Assembly: GCA_963762435.1 (NCBI GenBank)
Contig: CAVXLN010000038.1
Span: 1 to 64,000 of the forward strand
Source of the DNA: JAXDMU01 sp963762435
GTDB lineage: Bacteria > Pseudomonadota > Alphaproteobacteria > ATCC43930 > CGMCC-115725
Direction: 5' to 3'
DNA: 64,000 bases
Each line of letters begins with the position of its first letter. The first letter of the stretch is position 1. Positions 1 through 7,725 of this stretch are shown here, one piece after another. Under the pieces are notes generated by a model, which saw nothing but the letters and a program-made list of their open reading frames with translations, was not told where the DNA came from and did not search any database. The translations under genes and the position numbers were made by a program.

Positions 1-82
1 GAACGTATCGCCCTTCCGACCAATGCCGGTAGGCGATCCGGCTCTCAACCGTTAACAAGGCCGGGAGTTCCGAAACCTCAGA

Positions 83-673
83 TCAGGACGTGCCGCCCAG
101 CTGCTCGAGCGCCTGAAGATGGTCCTGCAAGGTCGGCAGCGTATCGCCGGCGAACTGCTTCAGCTGCTCGTTCTTGCCGGCGGAGGCTTCCTTCTTGAAC
201 AGCGCGATCGCTTCATGGTGCGCCTTGACCTGTTCCTTGACATAGGTCCGATCGAACTGGGCGCCGTGCAGCTTCTCGAGTGCGGCCAGCTGATGCTCGC
301 TCGTCGCATCGAGCGCGGCCGGGCGCTGAACGCCGTCCGCATCGGCGATCGCCTGCAGCTTGGCATCGGCGGCCTGGTGATCGCTCGCCAGATGCCCGCC
401 CAACTGCTTGACGGCGTCATTGCCGCCCTGGTTCTGAGCAAGCTGGCCGGCCTTGATCTCCGCCATGCCGGCGATCGTGGCCTTGTCGAGGAACTGCTTG
501 TCGGCGCCGCTCAGGCTCGCCGCGGCAGCACTGGCACCCGGTGCTGCCTCGGCATTGGCCGAGGTCGGTGCGGTCGCCGAAGGCGTCGGCGCAGTGGCCG
601 GCGGGGCCTGCGCCCCCGCAACGACGGGGCCAAGGCAAAGCAGCGCTGCGGCTGCCGTAAGGGTCCATCTCAT
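83..673 (-). CDS. DUF4142 domain-containing exported protein
   Basis: A 196-residue protein with a typical signal peptide (residues 1 to about 21, hydrophobic core AAAALLCLGPVVAGA), so it should be exported. A low-complexity Ala/Pro/Thr linker follows to about residue 55. The rest is a helical DUF4142 domain: it opens with ADKQFLDKATIAGMAEIKAG and has the spaced His residues (HLASDH, AHHEAIALFKKEA) usual for this ferritin-like helical-bundle family. DUF4142 proteins are widespread in proteobacteria, have no agreed function, and some are linked to stress responses. The gene stands alone; the next gene on this strand ends 67 bp upstream. Confidence 0.88.
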   Translation of the reverse strand: MRWTLTAAAALLCLGPVVAGAQAPPATAPTPSATAPTSANAEAAPGASAAAASLSGADKQFLDKATIAGMAEIKAGQLAQNQGGNDAVKQLGGHLASDHQAADAKLQAIADADGVQRPAALDATSEHQLAALEKLHGAQFDRTYVKEQVKAHHEAIALFKKEASAGKNEQLKQFAGDTLPTLQDHLQALEQLGGTS

Positions 674-740
674 AGAAAGCTCCTGTCCAGCTGTTCAGGG
701 TTGAGCAACCCGAACCCGCATGCCGGTCAGGAGTTCCCGG

Positions 741-1481
741 TCAGAAGCTCTCGCGGAAGGGGCGGAGATCGATCTCGTGCGCCCAAGCCGACGGGTGCTG
801 GCGATGGAGATGCCAGTAAGTCTCGGCAATGGCGTCGATATTGAGGAGCCCGTCGGCACCGAGCTGCTCGATGACGGTCGGGAACCGGCTGCGCACTCGT
901 TCGCCATCGATGGCGCCATCGACCACGACATGGGCGACATGGATGCCCCGCGGCCCATATTCCCGCGCCATCGCCTGCGCGACCATGCGCAGCCCCGCCT
1001 TGGCGGCCGAGAATTGCGCATAGCCGGGCTTGCCGCGCAGGCTGGCGGAAGCACCCGTGAAGAGGATCGTGCCGCGGCCGAGCGGCACCAGCCGGCGCGC
1101 TGCTTCGCGCCCGACCAGGAAGCCGCCGAAACAGCCGATCCGCCACATCGATTCAAAGGTCTCGGCCGACACCTCGCGGAAATCCTGCCGGAGATTGTTG
1201 CCGGCATTGAAGACGACGAGATCGGCGGGAGCGAAGCCGTCGCCCGGCGCCATGGCAAGATCGAAGAGACGGATGATATCGGCCTCTTGCGTCGTATCGG
1301 TCTGCACCGCTGCGGCACTGCCGCCCTTGGCCGCGATCGTCGCCACCACCGTGTCGAGCTTCGCCTGGGTGCGGCCGGCGACCAGCACATGATAACCCTC
1401 GGCCGCGAAGCGGCGGCAGAGGGCGGCGCCAAGGCCCTGCTCAGCCCCGACGCCGACAACGACAGCCGTGGGCATGCTCAT
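741..1481 (-). CDS. SDR-family oxidoreductase
   Basis: A 246-residue short-chain dehydrogenase/reductase. The N-terminal Rossmann motif is atypical (VVVGVGAEQGLGAALCRRF, where TGxxxGxG is usual). The NAG motif appears as FNAGNN. The active-site serine lies in ILFTGASAS, and the usual YxxxK catalytic pair reads FSAAK (GYAQFSAAKAG), so Tyr is replaced by Phe. That raises doubt about classical SDR chemistry, although such variants occur among SDRs annotated as glucose/ribitol dehydrogenase-like. The start at 1481 forms an ATGA overlap with the glutaredoxin stop, so the two are probably translationally coupled. Substrate unknown. Confidence 0.88.
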   Translation of the reverse strand: MSMPTAVVVGVGAEQGLGAALCRRFAAEGYHVLVAGRTQAKLDTVVATIAAKGGSAAAVQTDTTQEADIIRLFDLAMAPGDGFAPADLVVFNAGNNLRQDFREVSAETFESMWRIGCFGGFLVGREAARRLVPLGRGTILFTGASASLRGKPGYAQFSAAKAGLRMVAQAMAREYGPRGIHVAHVVVDGAIDGERVRSRFPTVIEQLGADGLLNIDAIAETYWHLHRQHPSAWAHEIDLRPFRESF

Positions 1482-1831
1482 GACGCAGCCGCTGCGGCGG
1501 CCCGATGCCCCGCCAGCAGGGGAGCGAGCTCGCCCGAGGCATCCATCTCGCGGATGATGTCGCAGCCACCGACGAAGCTGCCCTCGACATAAAGCTGCGG
1601 AATGGTCGGCCAGTCGGAGAAGCTCTTGATGCCCTGCCGCAGCTCGGGATCGGCGAGCACGTCGAAGGCGCGGATCTTCACGCCATGGCGCTGCAGGATC
1701 TTCACCGTCGCGGCGGAGAAGCCGCATTGCGGGAAGACCGGCGTGCCTTTCATGAACAGCACCACGGGATCGGATGCCACGAGGCCTGCAATGCGGGCAT
1801 GGACGGGATCGGCTTCAAGATGATCGGTCAT
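1478..1831 (-). CDS. grxD: Monothiol glutaredoxin, Grx4/GrxD family
   Basis: A 117-residue monothiol glutaredoxin. The signature CGFS active site is present in PVFPQCGFSAATV, preceded by VVLFMKGTP. The glutathione-binding elements WPTIPQLYVEGSFVGGCDI are intact. These proteins bind a [2Fe-2S] cluster with glutathione, and act in Fe-S cluster delivery in the cytoplasm. The start at 1831 is chosen over an in-frame codon at 1870 because GGAGGAG sits just upstream and the family normally starts here. It overlaps the downstream SDR by 4 nt and follows a TetR regulator by 45 bp, an unusual context, since GrxD is more often found next to BolA. Confidence 0.93.
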   Translation of the reverse strand: MTDHLEADPVHARIAGLVASDPVVLFMKGTPVFPQCGFSAATVKILQRHGVKIRAFDVLADPELRQGIKSFSDWPTIPQLYVEGSFVGGCDIIREMDASGELAPLLAGHRAAAAAAS

Positions 1832-1876
1832 CTTCTCCTCCGGGGCGGTATGGGCATGGGTTTCGCACATGATCGG

Positions 1877-2458
1877 TCAGGTCCTGATGGTCGTGAAGAT
1901 GATGGAATGGAAGGCCGCGAAGGCGTCGCCATCCTTGTCGACGCGGCTCCTGAGCACGGTGCCCTGCCAGGCATTGACGAGGAAATCCGCCAGCATCCGG
2001 GCGTCGAGATCGGTCCGCACCTCGCCCGCCTGCTGCGCTTCCTTGAGGCAGAGCTCGATCGGACGGGTCCAGCCGGCGAAGACGGAGGCGAGCCGGTCGC
2101 GCACGAGCCGGCTCTGATCGGCGAGCTCGGCACTGAGATTGCCGACGAGGCAGCCGCAGCGATAGCCGCCATCCGACAGGTTCGAGCTGGCAACGGTGAA
2201 ATAGCGCTCGAGCCGCTCGAGCGGCTTGACGCTCTCGTCGCTCAGAATGCCGAGCAGTCCGCAGCCATTGCGCTGCCAGAAGCGGTCGAGCGCCTCCGCC
2301 CCTAGCGCTTCCTTGCTTTCGAAATGATTGTAGAAGGAGCCTTTCGGCACACCGGCGGCATCGGTGATGTCCTGCACGCCGCAGCCATTGAAGCCGCGCT
2401 CATAGAGCGTCTTGACGGCGGCATCGAGTATCTTTTCGCGCGAGCTGGGACGGGGCAT
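1877..2458 (-). CDS. TetR/AcrR-family transcriptional regulator
   Basis: A 193-residue TetR-type repressor. The N-terminal helix-turn-helix is clear (REKILDAAVKTLYERGFNG, then DITDAAGVPKGSFYNHFESK). The C-terminal ligand domain contains GCLVGNLSAELADQ, a pattern shared with AcuR/NemR-like regulators of electrophile or acrylate responses, with a CGC cysteine cluster that might be redox-sensitive (inference). The start at 2458 (MPRPSSREK) is preferred; a TTG at 2494 would add 12 residues, but TTGACA there looks like a -35 box. It heads the regulator-grxD-SDR group and may control it. Confidence 0.87.
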   Translation of the reverse strand: MPRPSSREKILDAAVKTLYERGFNGCGVQDITDAAGVPKGSFYNHFESKEALGAEALDRFWQRNGCGLLGILSDESVKPLERLERYFTVASSNLSDGGYRCGCLVGNLSAELADQSRLVRDRLASVFAGWTRPIELCLKEAQQAGEVRTDLDARMLADFLVNAWQGTVLRSRVDKDGDAFAAFHSIIFTTIRT

Positions 2459-2464
2459 GGGAAC

Positions 2465-2482
2465 AAGATGACCGATCGTCTT
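2465..2482. promoter_or_regulatory. Candidate TetR operator and promoter
   Basis: An 18-bp imperfect palindrome (plus strand AAGATGACCGATCGTCTT, 14 of 18 positions symmetric) lies directly upstream of the TetR start and just downstream of TTGACA on the minus strand (2494-2489). This placement suits autoregulation. It also covers the end of the upstream padR gene. No binding evidence is available. Confidence 0.35.
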
Positions 2483-3101
2483 AGTTTTTGTCAAGCCCGC
2501 TCGTCAGCGCAACCTCCAGCTCGTCGAGCCAGGCGAGCTCGGTCGCGAACTGGCGCAGCACCAGCGTGACCATGGCCGCCGCGACGCCGACCCGGGCACC
2601 CTGATCCAGCTCGATCGCCGTCAGGGTCGCCCGTTCGCGCGCGATCTCGTCGCCGAGGAAGCGGCGCCGAGCGGTGATCACGGCATCCCGGTCGGCCGGT
2701 CGCGCATGGATCGAGAGGCCGAGCCAGGTCGTGAAGGGCGCCGGCGGCCGCGTCGTCGCCCAGCCGGGATCGGTGAGCGCCTGCGCTAATGCCTCGGCAC
2801 CGGCCGGCGTCACGGTGAAGACCGAGCGCCCCCGGGCACCCCGCCCCGCGCCGCGCGCCGCGGCCAACAAGCCGCGGCCGGCCAGCTTCTTCAGGGCGTA
2901 ATAGACATGCGGTCGGGATACGAGCGCCCAATCCTCGACCTCCTGCCGTTCATATTCGCGCAGCAGCTCATAGCCATGCATCGCCCGCTCGCTGAGCAGG
3001 CCGAGCACGATGAGATCGGCGGTGGTCAGGCCGGCGCTGCCGCCATCGGCAGTGTTTCGCCGGCCGGCGCGGCGGCGCACGCTGGGCGTTTCCGTTGACA
3101 T
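2481..3101 (-). CDS. PadR-family transcriptional regulator
   Basis: A 206-residue PadR-type regulator. The winged-helix domain spans roughly residues 25-100: LIVLGLLSERAMHGYELLREYE, then SRPHVYYALKKLAGRGLL and FTVTPAGAEAL. The helical C-terminal dimerisation domain (Vir_act_alpha_C-like) follows, with FLGDEIARERATLTAIE. The basic N-terminus (RRRAGRR) is an extension. The gene is divergent from the Cdd1-like gene at 3156, and a perfect palindrome lies in the 54-bp gap, so it probably represses itself and perhaps that neighbour. Effector unknown. Confidence 0.88.
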   Translation of the reverse strand: MSTETPSVRRRAGRRNTADGGSAGLTTADLIVLGLLSERAMHGYELLREYERQEVEDWALVSRPHVYYALKKLAGRGLLAAARGAGRGARGRSVFTVTPAGAEALAQALTDPGWATTRPPAPFTTWLGLSIHARPADRDAVITARRRFLGDEIARERATLTAIELDQGARVGVAAAMVTLVLRQFATELAWLDELEVALTSGLDKN

Positions 3102-3117
3102 CGGCCCCTTTCAGCAG

Positions 3118-3136
3118 ATAGTCTTATTAAGACTAT
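3118..3136. promoter_or_regulatory. Perfect 19-bp palindrome, likely PadR operator
   Basis: Arms ATAGTCTTA and TAAGACTAT (9 bp each, no mismatch) flank one central base in the 54-bp region between divergent padR (start 3101) and the Cdd1-like gene (start 3156). The AT-rich dyad stands out from a GC-rich background and sits where both promoters must be. PadR proteins bind dyads of this kind and usually autoregulate. Confidence 0.6.
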
Positions 3137-3155
3137 AGAGCCGGGGAGCGCGATC

Positions 3156-3431
3156 ATGAAGCTTCAACAGCGGCGTCTCCAGGATCTGCGCAATGTGGGC
3201 AAGGCGACGCTGGCCGATTTCGCCTTGCTCGGCATCGACTCGGTCGTGGCACTCGCCGTCTGCGAGCCGGATGCGCTTTATGCCGAGCTCGAGCGGCGTT
3301 CGGGCCAGCACCACGATCCCTGCGCGCGGGACGTGTTCGCGGCCGCAATCCACGAGGCGCGCACCGGCGAGCCTCGTGATTGGTGGCACTTCAGCGCCGA
3401 GCGGAAGGCGCGCGGCGTTCAGCCCAGCTGA
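3156..3431 (+). CDS. Helix-hairpin-helix protein, Cdd1 (pathogenicity locus) type
   Basis: A 91-residue protein matching the Cdd1-type helix-hairpin-helix family. It starts with RRLQDLRNVGKATLADFALLGI (HhH with the Gly-Lys turn), then DALYAELERRSGQHHDPCARDVFAAAI, and ends with the family's characteristic WWHFSAERK. HhH folds commonly bind DNA non-specifically; the cellular role of this family is unknown. A GGGGAG ribosome-binding site lies upstream of the ATG. Its last 13 nt overlap, tail to tail, the end of the symporter gene. Confidence 0.8.
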   Translation: MKLQQRRLQDLRNVGKATLADFALLGIDSVVALAVCEPDALYAELERRSGQHHDPCARDVFAAAIHEARTGEPRDWWHFSAERKARGVQPS

Positions 3432-4948
3432 TAATCCGCCGGGTTGGTCTCGTCGGTCGTTTCGGTCATGCCGACCATCCCGAAGATCGGCGAGGCGATG
3501 GCGCTGACGATCAAATTGAGCCCGCCGGCCAGGATGCCGATATAGATCGGATAGGTTGCCCCGCCCAAGCTGAGTGGGAAGATCGGCTTCAGCCCCGTGG
3601 AATAGGCCATCCAGGTGCCCACCACCATGCCGACCGCCCAGCCCAGGAGCAGCGCCGACGGCCGCAGCCGCATTCCGTAGAGCCCGAGCACGATCGCCGG
3701 GAAGGTCTGGAGGATCCAGACGCCGCCCAGAAGCTGCAGGTCGATCGCGAATTGCGTCGGCATGAAGATGATGACGGCAAGCGCCCCGAACTTGACGATG
3801 AGCGAAGCAAGCTTGGCGCTCGCGGCCTCGCCGGCCGGCGAGATGCCCGGATTGATGAAGGTGCGGAGAATGTTCCGAGTGAAGAGGTTGGCGGCACCGA
3901 TCGACATGATCGCGGCGGGGACGAGCGCCCCGATCGCGATAGCGGCAAAGCAGAAGCCCGCGAACCAGCCCGGGAAGATCTTGAGGAAAAGCGCCGGGAC
4001 GACGGCCGTGCCGCTCTTGACCTGCACACCGGCCGCGATCGCCATGTAGCCGAGGAGTGCGATCAGCCCGAGCAGGATCGTATAGGCCGGCAGCAGCATC
4101 GCATTCTTGCGCACGACAGCGCCGCTCGAGGAAGACAGCACGCCGGTCATGGTATGCGGATACATGAAGGCAGCAAAGGCGGACCCCAGCGCCACCGTGG
4201 CGAAGGGCAGATATTGCCCCGGCTGCAGGATGATGCCGGTCGCCCCGCCCTTGGCGGCAAAGGCGTTCTTGGCGGCATCGAACACGGCACCATAGCCGCC
4301 GAGCTCCATCGGGATGTACGCCACCGCGACGATCACCACGATATAGATCATCACGTCCTTGACGAAGGCGATCATCGCCGGCGCGCGCAGCCCGCTCGAA
4401 TAGGTGTAGAGCGCCAGGATGACGAAGGCGACGATGAGCGGAATCTCGCCCATGAAACCTTCTCCGCCGATGCCGAGCGCCCCGATCACGACCTGCATGC
4501 CGACCAGCTGCAAGGCGATATAGGGCATGGTCGCAAGAATGCCGGTCGCGGCCACGGCCAGCGCCAGCCAGCTCGAGCCGTAGCGGCCATGGACGAAATC
4601 GGCGCCGGTCACATAGTGATGCCGGTGACAGACGGCCCAGAGCCGCGGCATGACCAGGAAGATGAAGGGATAGACGATGATCGTGTAGGGCAGCGCGAAG
4701 AAGCCGTAGGCGCCGACGGTGTAAACCAGCGCCGGCACCGCGATCACCGTATAGGCCGTGTAGAAATCGCCGCCGATCAGGAACCAGGTGATGACGGTGC
4801 CGAAGCGGCGCCCGCCCAGGCCCCATTCATGCAACTGGTTCAAGTCGCCGGCCCGCCAGCGCGCGGCGACGAAGCCCAGCACGGTGACGAGCGCGAAGAA
4901 GAAGATGAAGACGGCGAGCGCCGGCCAGTTGACCGTATCGGCACTCAT
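3419..4948 (-). CDS. Sodium:solute symporter, MctP-like monocarboxylate permease
   Basis: A 509-residue inner-membrane transporter of the sodium:solute symporter family with about 13 hydrophobic segments. The N-terminal WGLGGRRFGTVITWFLIGGDFYTAY and the following VTGADFVHGRYGS are typical of the MctP/acetate-permease branch. Characterised MctP takes up lactate, pyruvate, propionate and some amino acids. The start at 4948 (MSADTV) gives an ATGA overlap with the DUF3311 gene, a pairing seen repeatedly for this symporter type. The precise substrate cannot be read from sequence. Confidence 0.9.
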   Translation of the reverse strand: MSADTVNWPALAVFIFFFALVTVLGFVAARWRAGDLNQLHEWGLGGRRFGTVITWFLIGGDFYTAYTVIAVPALVYTVGAYGFFALPYTIIVYPFIFLVMPRLWAVCHRHHYVTGADFVHGRYGSSWLALAVAATGILATMPYIALQLVGMQVVIGALGIGGEGFMGEIPLIVAFVILALYTYSSGLRAPAMIAFVKDVMIYIVVIVAVAYIPMELGGYGAVFDAAKNAFAAKGGATGIILQPGQYLPFATVALGSAFAAFMYPHTMTGVLSSSSGAVVRKNAMLLPAYTILLGLIALLGYMAIAAGVQVKSGTAVVPALFLKIFPGWFAGFCFAAIAIGALVPAAIMSIGAANLFTRNILRTFINPGISPAGEAASAKLASLIVKFGALAVIIFMPTQFAIDLQLLGGVWILQTFPAIVLGLYGMRLRPSALLLGWAVGMVVGTWMAYSTGLKPIFPLSLGGATYPIYIGILAGGLNLIVSAIASPIFGMVGMTETTDETNPADYQLG

Positions 4949-5142
4949 TTCGTCACCCGATAGACGAGGTAGATCAGCAGCGAGGTGACTGGCACCCACG
5001 CGAACTGATACCAGTAGAAAAAGGGGAACCCCATGAAGCTCGGCTGCTCGGCGTTATAGAAGGGCAACCAGAGGAGGCCGATGAAGGGCAGCAGCAAGCC
5101 CCAGACCCAAACTGTCGAGCGTCCGCCGGAACCGTCGCTCAT
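4945..5142 (-). CDS. DUF3311 small membrane protein, symporter partner
   Basis: A 65-residue protein with two predicted transmembrane helices (VWVWGLLLPFIGLLWLPFY and FAWVPVTSLLIYLVY). It belongs to DUF3311, small proteins nearly always encoded directly before a sodium:solute symporter; a role as accessory subunit is assumed but unproven. A strong ribosome-binding site (AAGGAGG) precedes the ATG. The upstream AT-rich stretch (5143-5200) carries repeated GATAA-like elements and probably holds the operon promoter. Confidence 0.88.
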   Translation of the reverse strand: MSDGSGGRSTVWVWGLLLPFIGLLWLPFYNAEQPSFMGFPFFYWYQFAWVPVTSLLIYLVYRVTK

Positions 5143-5261
5143 GAGCGACCTCCTTTTCTTGTTATCGTTTATCCAAAACTAACACGAAAACGGTGCCGCG
5201 CTATCGGCAACCGCACACCACGGCATTCATAATCGCGCCTATGCCCCGCATGGGTTTCACA

Positions 5262-5522
5262 TCAGGGTGCGAGCCGCCCGCATTCCTTGAGTCGGCGCAT
5301 CCCGAGCGGCGTCAGCGCCACGGTGCCGGCCCGATTCGCACCATCCGCCGCCCGCATGACCAGCCCGTGATCGAACGCATCCTCCCAGACGGTGAGGCGC
5401 GGGCAGGAGGTGCGCCATGCCGCCATCGCCTCGTCGTAGGGCCTGGGTGCCCGCGCCAGCCATTCGAGGAAATCGAGGATGAGCGGTGCAACGATATCGG
5501 ACGGCGGCGCTGGATGGTCCAT
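5262..5522 (-). CDS. Conserved hypothetical protein
   Basis: An 86-residue soluble protein of no assigned function. It contains LDFLEWLARAPRPYDEAMAAWRTSCPRLTVWEDAFDHGLV and then LTPLGMRRLKE, a composition resembling a small winged-helix fold (recognition-helix-like segment followed by a TPLG wing). Similar short proteins occur in many alphaproteobacteria. The start at 5522 (MDHPAPP) is preferred because the upstream extension is Arg-rich and looks non-coding. Confidence 0.65.
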   Translation of the reverse strand: MDHPAPPSDIVAPLILDFLEWLARAPRPYDEAMAAWRTSCPRLTVWEDAFDHGLVMRAADGANRAGTVALTPLGMRRLKECGRLAP

Positions 5523-5716
5523 GATCAGATGCCTCCCGATGCGGCCGTCACGGGGGCGGCATGACGGGGCGCGCGCCCGAGAGTGCCACGAATATGGCCG
5601 AAAGCCCAGCGATCCCAATGCGTGAGTTGAGCGGCCCGCCTCGGATTTACCTTTGGGTGTAGGGCACTTTCCGGGGCATCATGCGGCCGCGCTCATTCAA
5701 CACGGGGGACAGTGGA

Positions 5717-6751
5717 ATGATGGAATACCGCAGCACGGCCTTCGCCGCCGCGATCGGCGCGGCTCTGGCCTTGGCGTTGCCGTCCGGCGTCCGGGCCGAC
5801 GATGCCAAGCCGGCCGCACCGGCGGCTGGCGACAAGCCGCTCGAGGTCAAGCTGGTCGACCAGCTCAACACTACCTTCGGCCATGCGCCGGGCTATCGCG
5901 CCAATCACGCCAAAGGCGTGGTGCTCGAAGGCACCTTCAAGCCCGCCCCCACGGCGGCGAAGCTTTCGAGCGCCGTCCATCTGCAGAAGCAGTCGACGCC
6001 GATCACGGTGCGGTTTTCCAATGCCGGCGGCGTGCCCACCTTACCGGACAATCATCCCTCGGCGCTGACCCGCGGCATGGCGATCAAGTTCCATCTGCCG
6101 GATGGGTCGGAGACCGATATCGTCTCGATCAGTCTCAAAGGCTTCCCGGTCGCGACCGGCGAGGATTTCCTGGCGTTGCTGACGGCCATCGCCAAGAGCC
6201 CGCCCGGCACGCCGAAGCCGACGCCGGTCGAGCAGTTCGTGGGCGCCCATCCGGCCACCGCCAAGATCGTCTCGATCCCGCAGCCAGTGCCGGAAAGCTA
6301 TGCGTCGCTGCCCTATTACGGCGTCAACGCGTTCAAATTCACCAATGCCGATGGTAAGAGCCAGCTCGGGCGCTATCGGATCGAGCCGGTCGGCGGCAGC
6401 CATTTCCTGACCGAGGCACAAGCCGCCAAGATGGCTCCGAACGCGCTCCAGGACGAGATCGTCAAGCGCGTTGCCAAGGGGCCGGTGAAGCTCAAGCTGC
6501 TGGTCCAGCTTGCGCAGCCGGGCGACCCGACCAATGACGCGACCCAGATCTGGCCCGACAATCGGCCGACCGTGGTGCTGGGCGAGATCGACATCACCAA
6601 GGCGGTTCCGGACAGCAAGGAGGCCGAGAACCAGCTCCTGTTCCTGCCGACCAACCTCACCAAGGGTATCGATGAATCGGACGATCCGCTGATCGACATC
6701 CGCACCGCCGCCTATGCCGAATCCTTCGGCCGGCGCTCGAACGGCCAGTAG
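5717..6751 (+). CDS. Catalase-family peroxidase (mini-catalase), exported
   Basis: A 344-residue haem protein of the short catalase/SrpA type. A signal peptide is present (AAAIGAALALALPSGVRA), so it acts in the periplasm. Family hallmarks are NHAKGVVLEGTF (distal His), RFSNAGG, RGMAIKFHLPDG and, near the C-terminus, IRTAAYAESFGRR, which carries the R..Y haem-ligand motif. It is much shorter than monofunctional catalases (about 480 residues or more); such proteins usually have peroxidase activity with weak catalase activity. Tandem ATGs at 5717 and 5720 are both possible starts. The gene ends exactly where the convergent LysR gene ends. Confidence 0.88.
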   Translation: MMEYRSTAFAAAIGAALALALPSGVRADDAKPAAPAAGDKPLEVKLVDQLNTTFGHAPGYRANHAKGVVLEGTFKPAPTAAKLSSAVHLQKQSTPITVRFSNAGGVPTLPDNHPSALTRGMAIKFHLPDGSETDIVSISLKGFPVATGEDFLALLTAIAKSPPGTPKPTPVEQFVGAHPATAKIVSIPQPVPESYASLPYYGVNAFKFTNADGKSQLGRYRIEPVGGSHFLTEAQAAKMAPNALQDEIVKRVAKGPVKLKLLVQLAQPGDPTNDATQIWPDNRPTVVLGEIDITKAVPDSKEAENQLLFLPTNLTKGIDESDDPLIDIRTAAYAESFGRRSNGQ

Positions 6752-7624
6752 CTAAAGCAATTCGAGAAAGGCGGCCGCCGCCCGGCTGCGCCGCCTTTCC
6801 CGATGAGTGAGCAGCGCGAAGGGGCGTTCCGGGAAATCGAAGGGCAGCCGGCATAGCCTTCCTGCCTCGACCATGGAGCGGACGGCAAGCTCGGACACGG
6901 CCGCGACGAGATCGCCGGCCTCGACGGCCGCCAGGATCGCCTCGTTCGAGGGAAACACCAGCACCGTCTTGAGGTCCGCCGGATCGAGGCCGAGCAGCCG
7001 CACCGCCTGCTCGAGCTCGGCGCGGGTGCCCGAACCCGGCTCGCGCCGCACCCAGGAGGCGGCGGCGAGCTCGGCCACCCCGATCTTTTCCGCGGCCGCC
7101 AGCGGATGGCCGGGCGCCACCACCAGCGCCAGACGGTCGGCGCCGACCCGGACGCGCGCCAGCACCGGATCCTCGACCGGGCCTTCGACGAAGCCCAGCT
7201 CCGCCTCGCCCTCGCTCACGGCGCGCGCCACCTGAGCGGTATTGCCGATCGCGAAATTGAGCTCGATCTGCGGAAAGGATTGGGCGAAGCGTGCCATGCG
7301 CGGCGGCAGCCAGTAGCTGGCGATGGTCTGGCTCGCGAACAGCGTCACCGCACCGCGCCTGAGCCCGGCCAGATCGTCGAGCGCCTGGCGCGCCGCGGCA
7401 GCGCGGGCCAGCACCGCTTTCGCTTCCGGCAGGAAAACGAGCCCTGCCTCAGACAGGATCAGGCCGCGTCCGACCCGGTCGAACAGAAGCGCGCCATAGC
7501 GCCCTTCGAGTGCTGCGATCGCAGCGCTGACGGCCGATTGCGTCATGTTGAGCGCCTCGGCCGCACGGGTCATGTGCAGACGCTCCGCGACCGCCACGAA
7601 GATGCGAAGCTGCTCGAGTGTCAT
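6752..7624 (-). CDS. LysR-family regulator, YeiE-like
   Basis: A 290-residue LysR-type regulator. The N-terminal winged HTH (LEQLRIFVAVAERLHMTRAA, MTQSAVSAAIAALEGRYGA) is followed by a substrate-binding domain with SQTIASYWLPPRMARF and REPGSGTR. The SGTR turn and divergence from a YeiH-type transporter match the YeiE branch, which in enterobacteria senses sulfite. It probably regulates the neighbour through the 101-bp shared promoter region. The effector is inferred from family and context only. Confidence 0.87.
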   Translation of the reverse strand: MTLEQLRIFVAVAERLHMTRAAEALNMTQSAVSAAIAALEGRYGALLFDRVGRGLILSEAGLVFLPEAKAVLARAAAARQALDDLAGLRRGAVTLFASQTIASYWLPPRMARFAQSFPQIELNFAIGNTAQVARAVSEGEAELGFVEGPVEDPVLARVRVGADRLALVVAPGHPLAAAEKIGVAELAAASWVRREPGSGTRAELEQAVRLLGLDPADLKTVLVFPSNEAILAAVEAGDLVAAVSELAVRSMVEAGRLCRLPFDFPERPFALLTHRERRRSRAAAAFLELL

Positions 7625-7667
7625 GATTTATGATCGCCTCAATCGATCAGTTCGACAAGATTAATTC

Positions 7668-7678
7668 ATTGGATCAAT
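7668..7678. promoter_or_regulatory. Short dyad in LysR/YeiH divergent promoter
   Basis: ATTG-GAT-CAAT lies midway between the divergent LysR and yeiH-like genes in an AT-rich stretch (7640-7685). It is a plausible part of a LysR-type site, but it is short. Confidence 0.3.
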
Positions 7679-7725
7679 TGTTACGGTCGTGAGACACTCC
7701 GCGTCGTTCGTTGGAGCCGTTCCCC

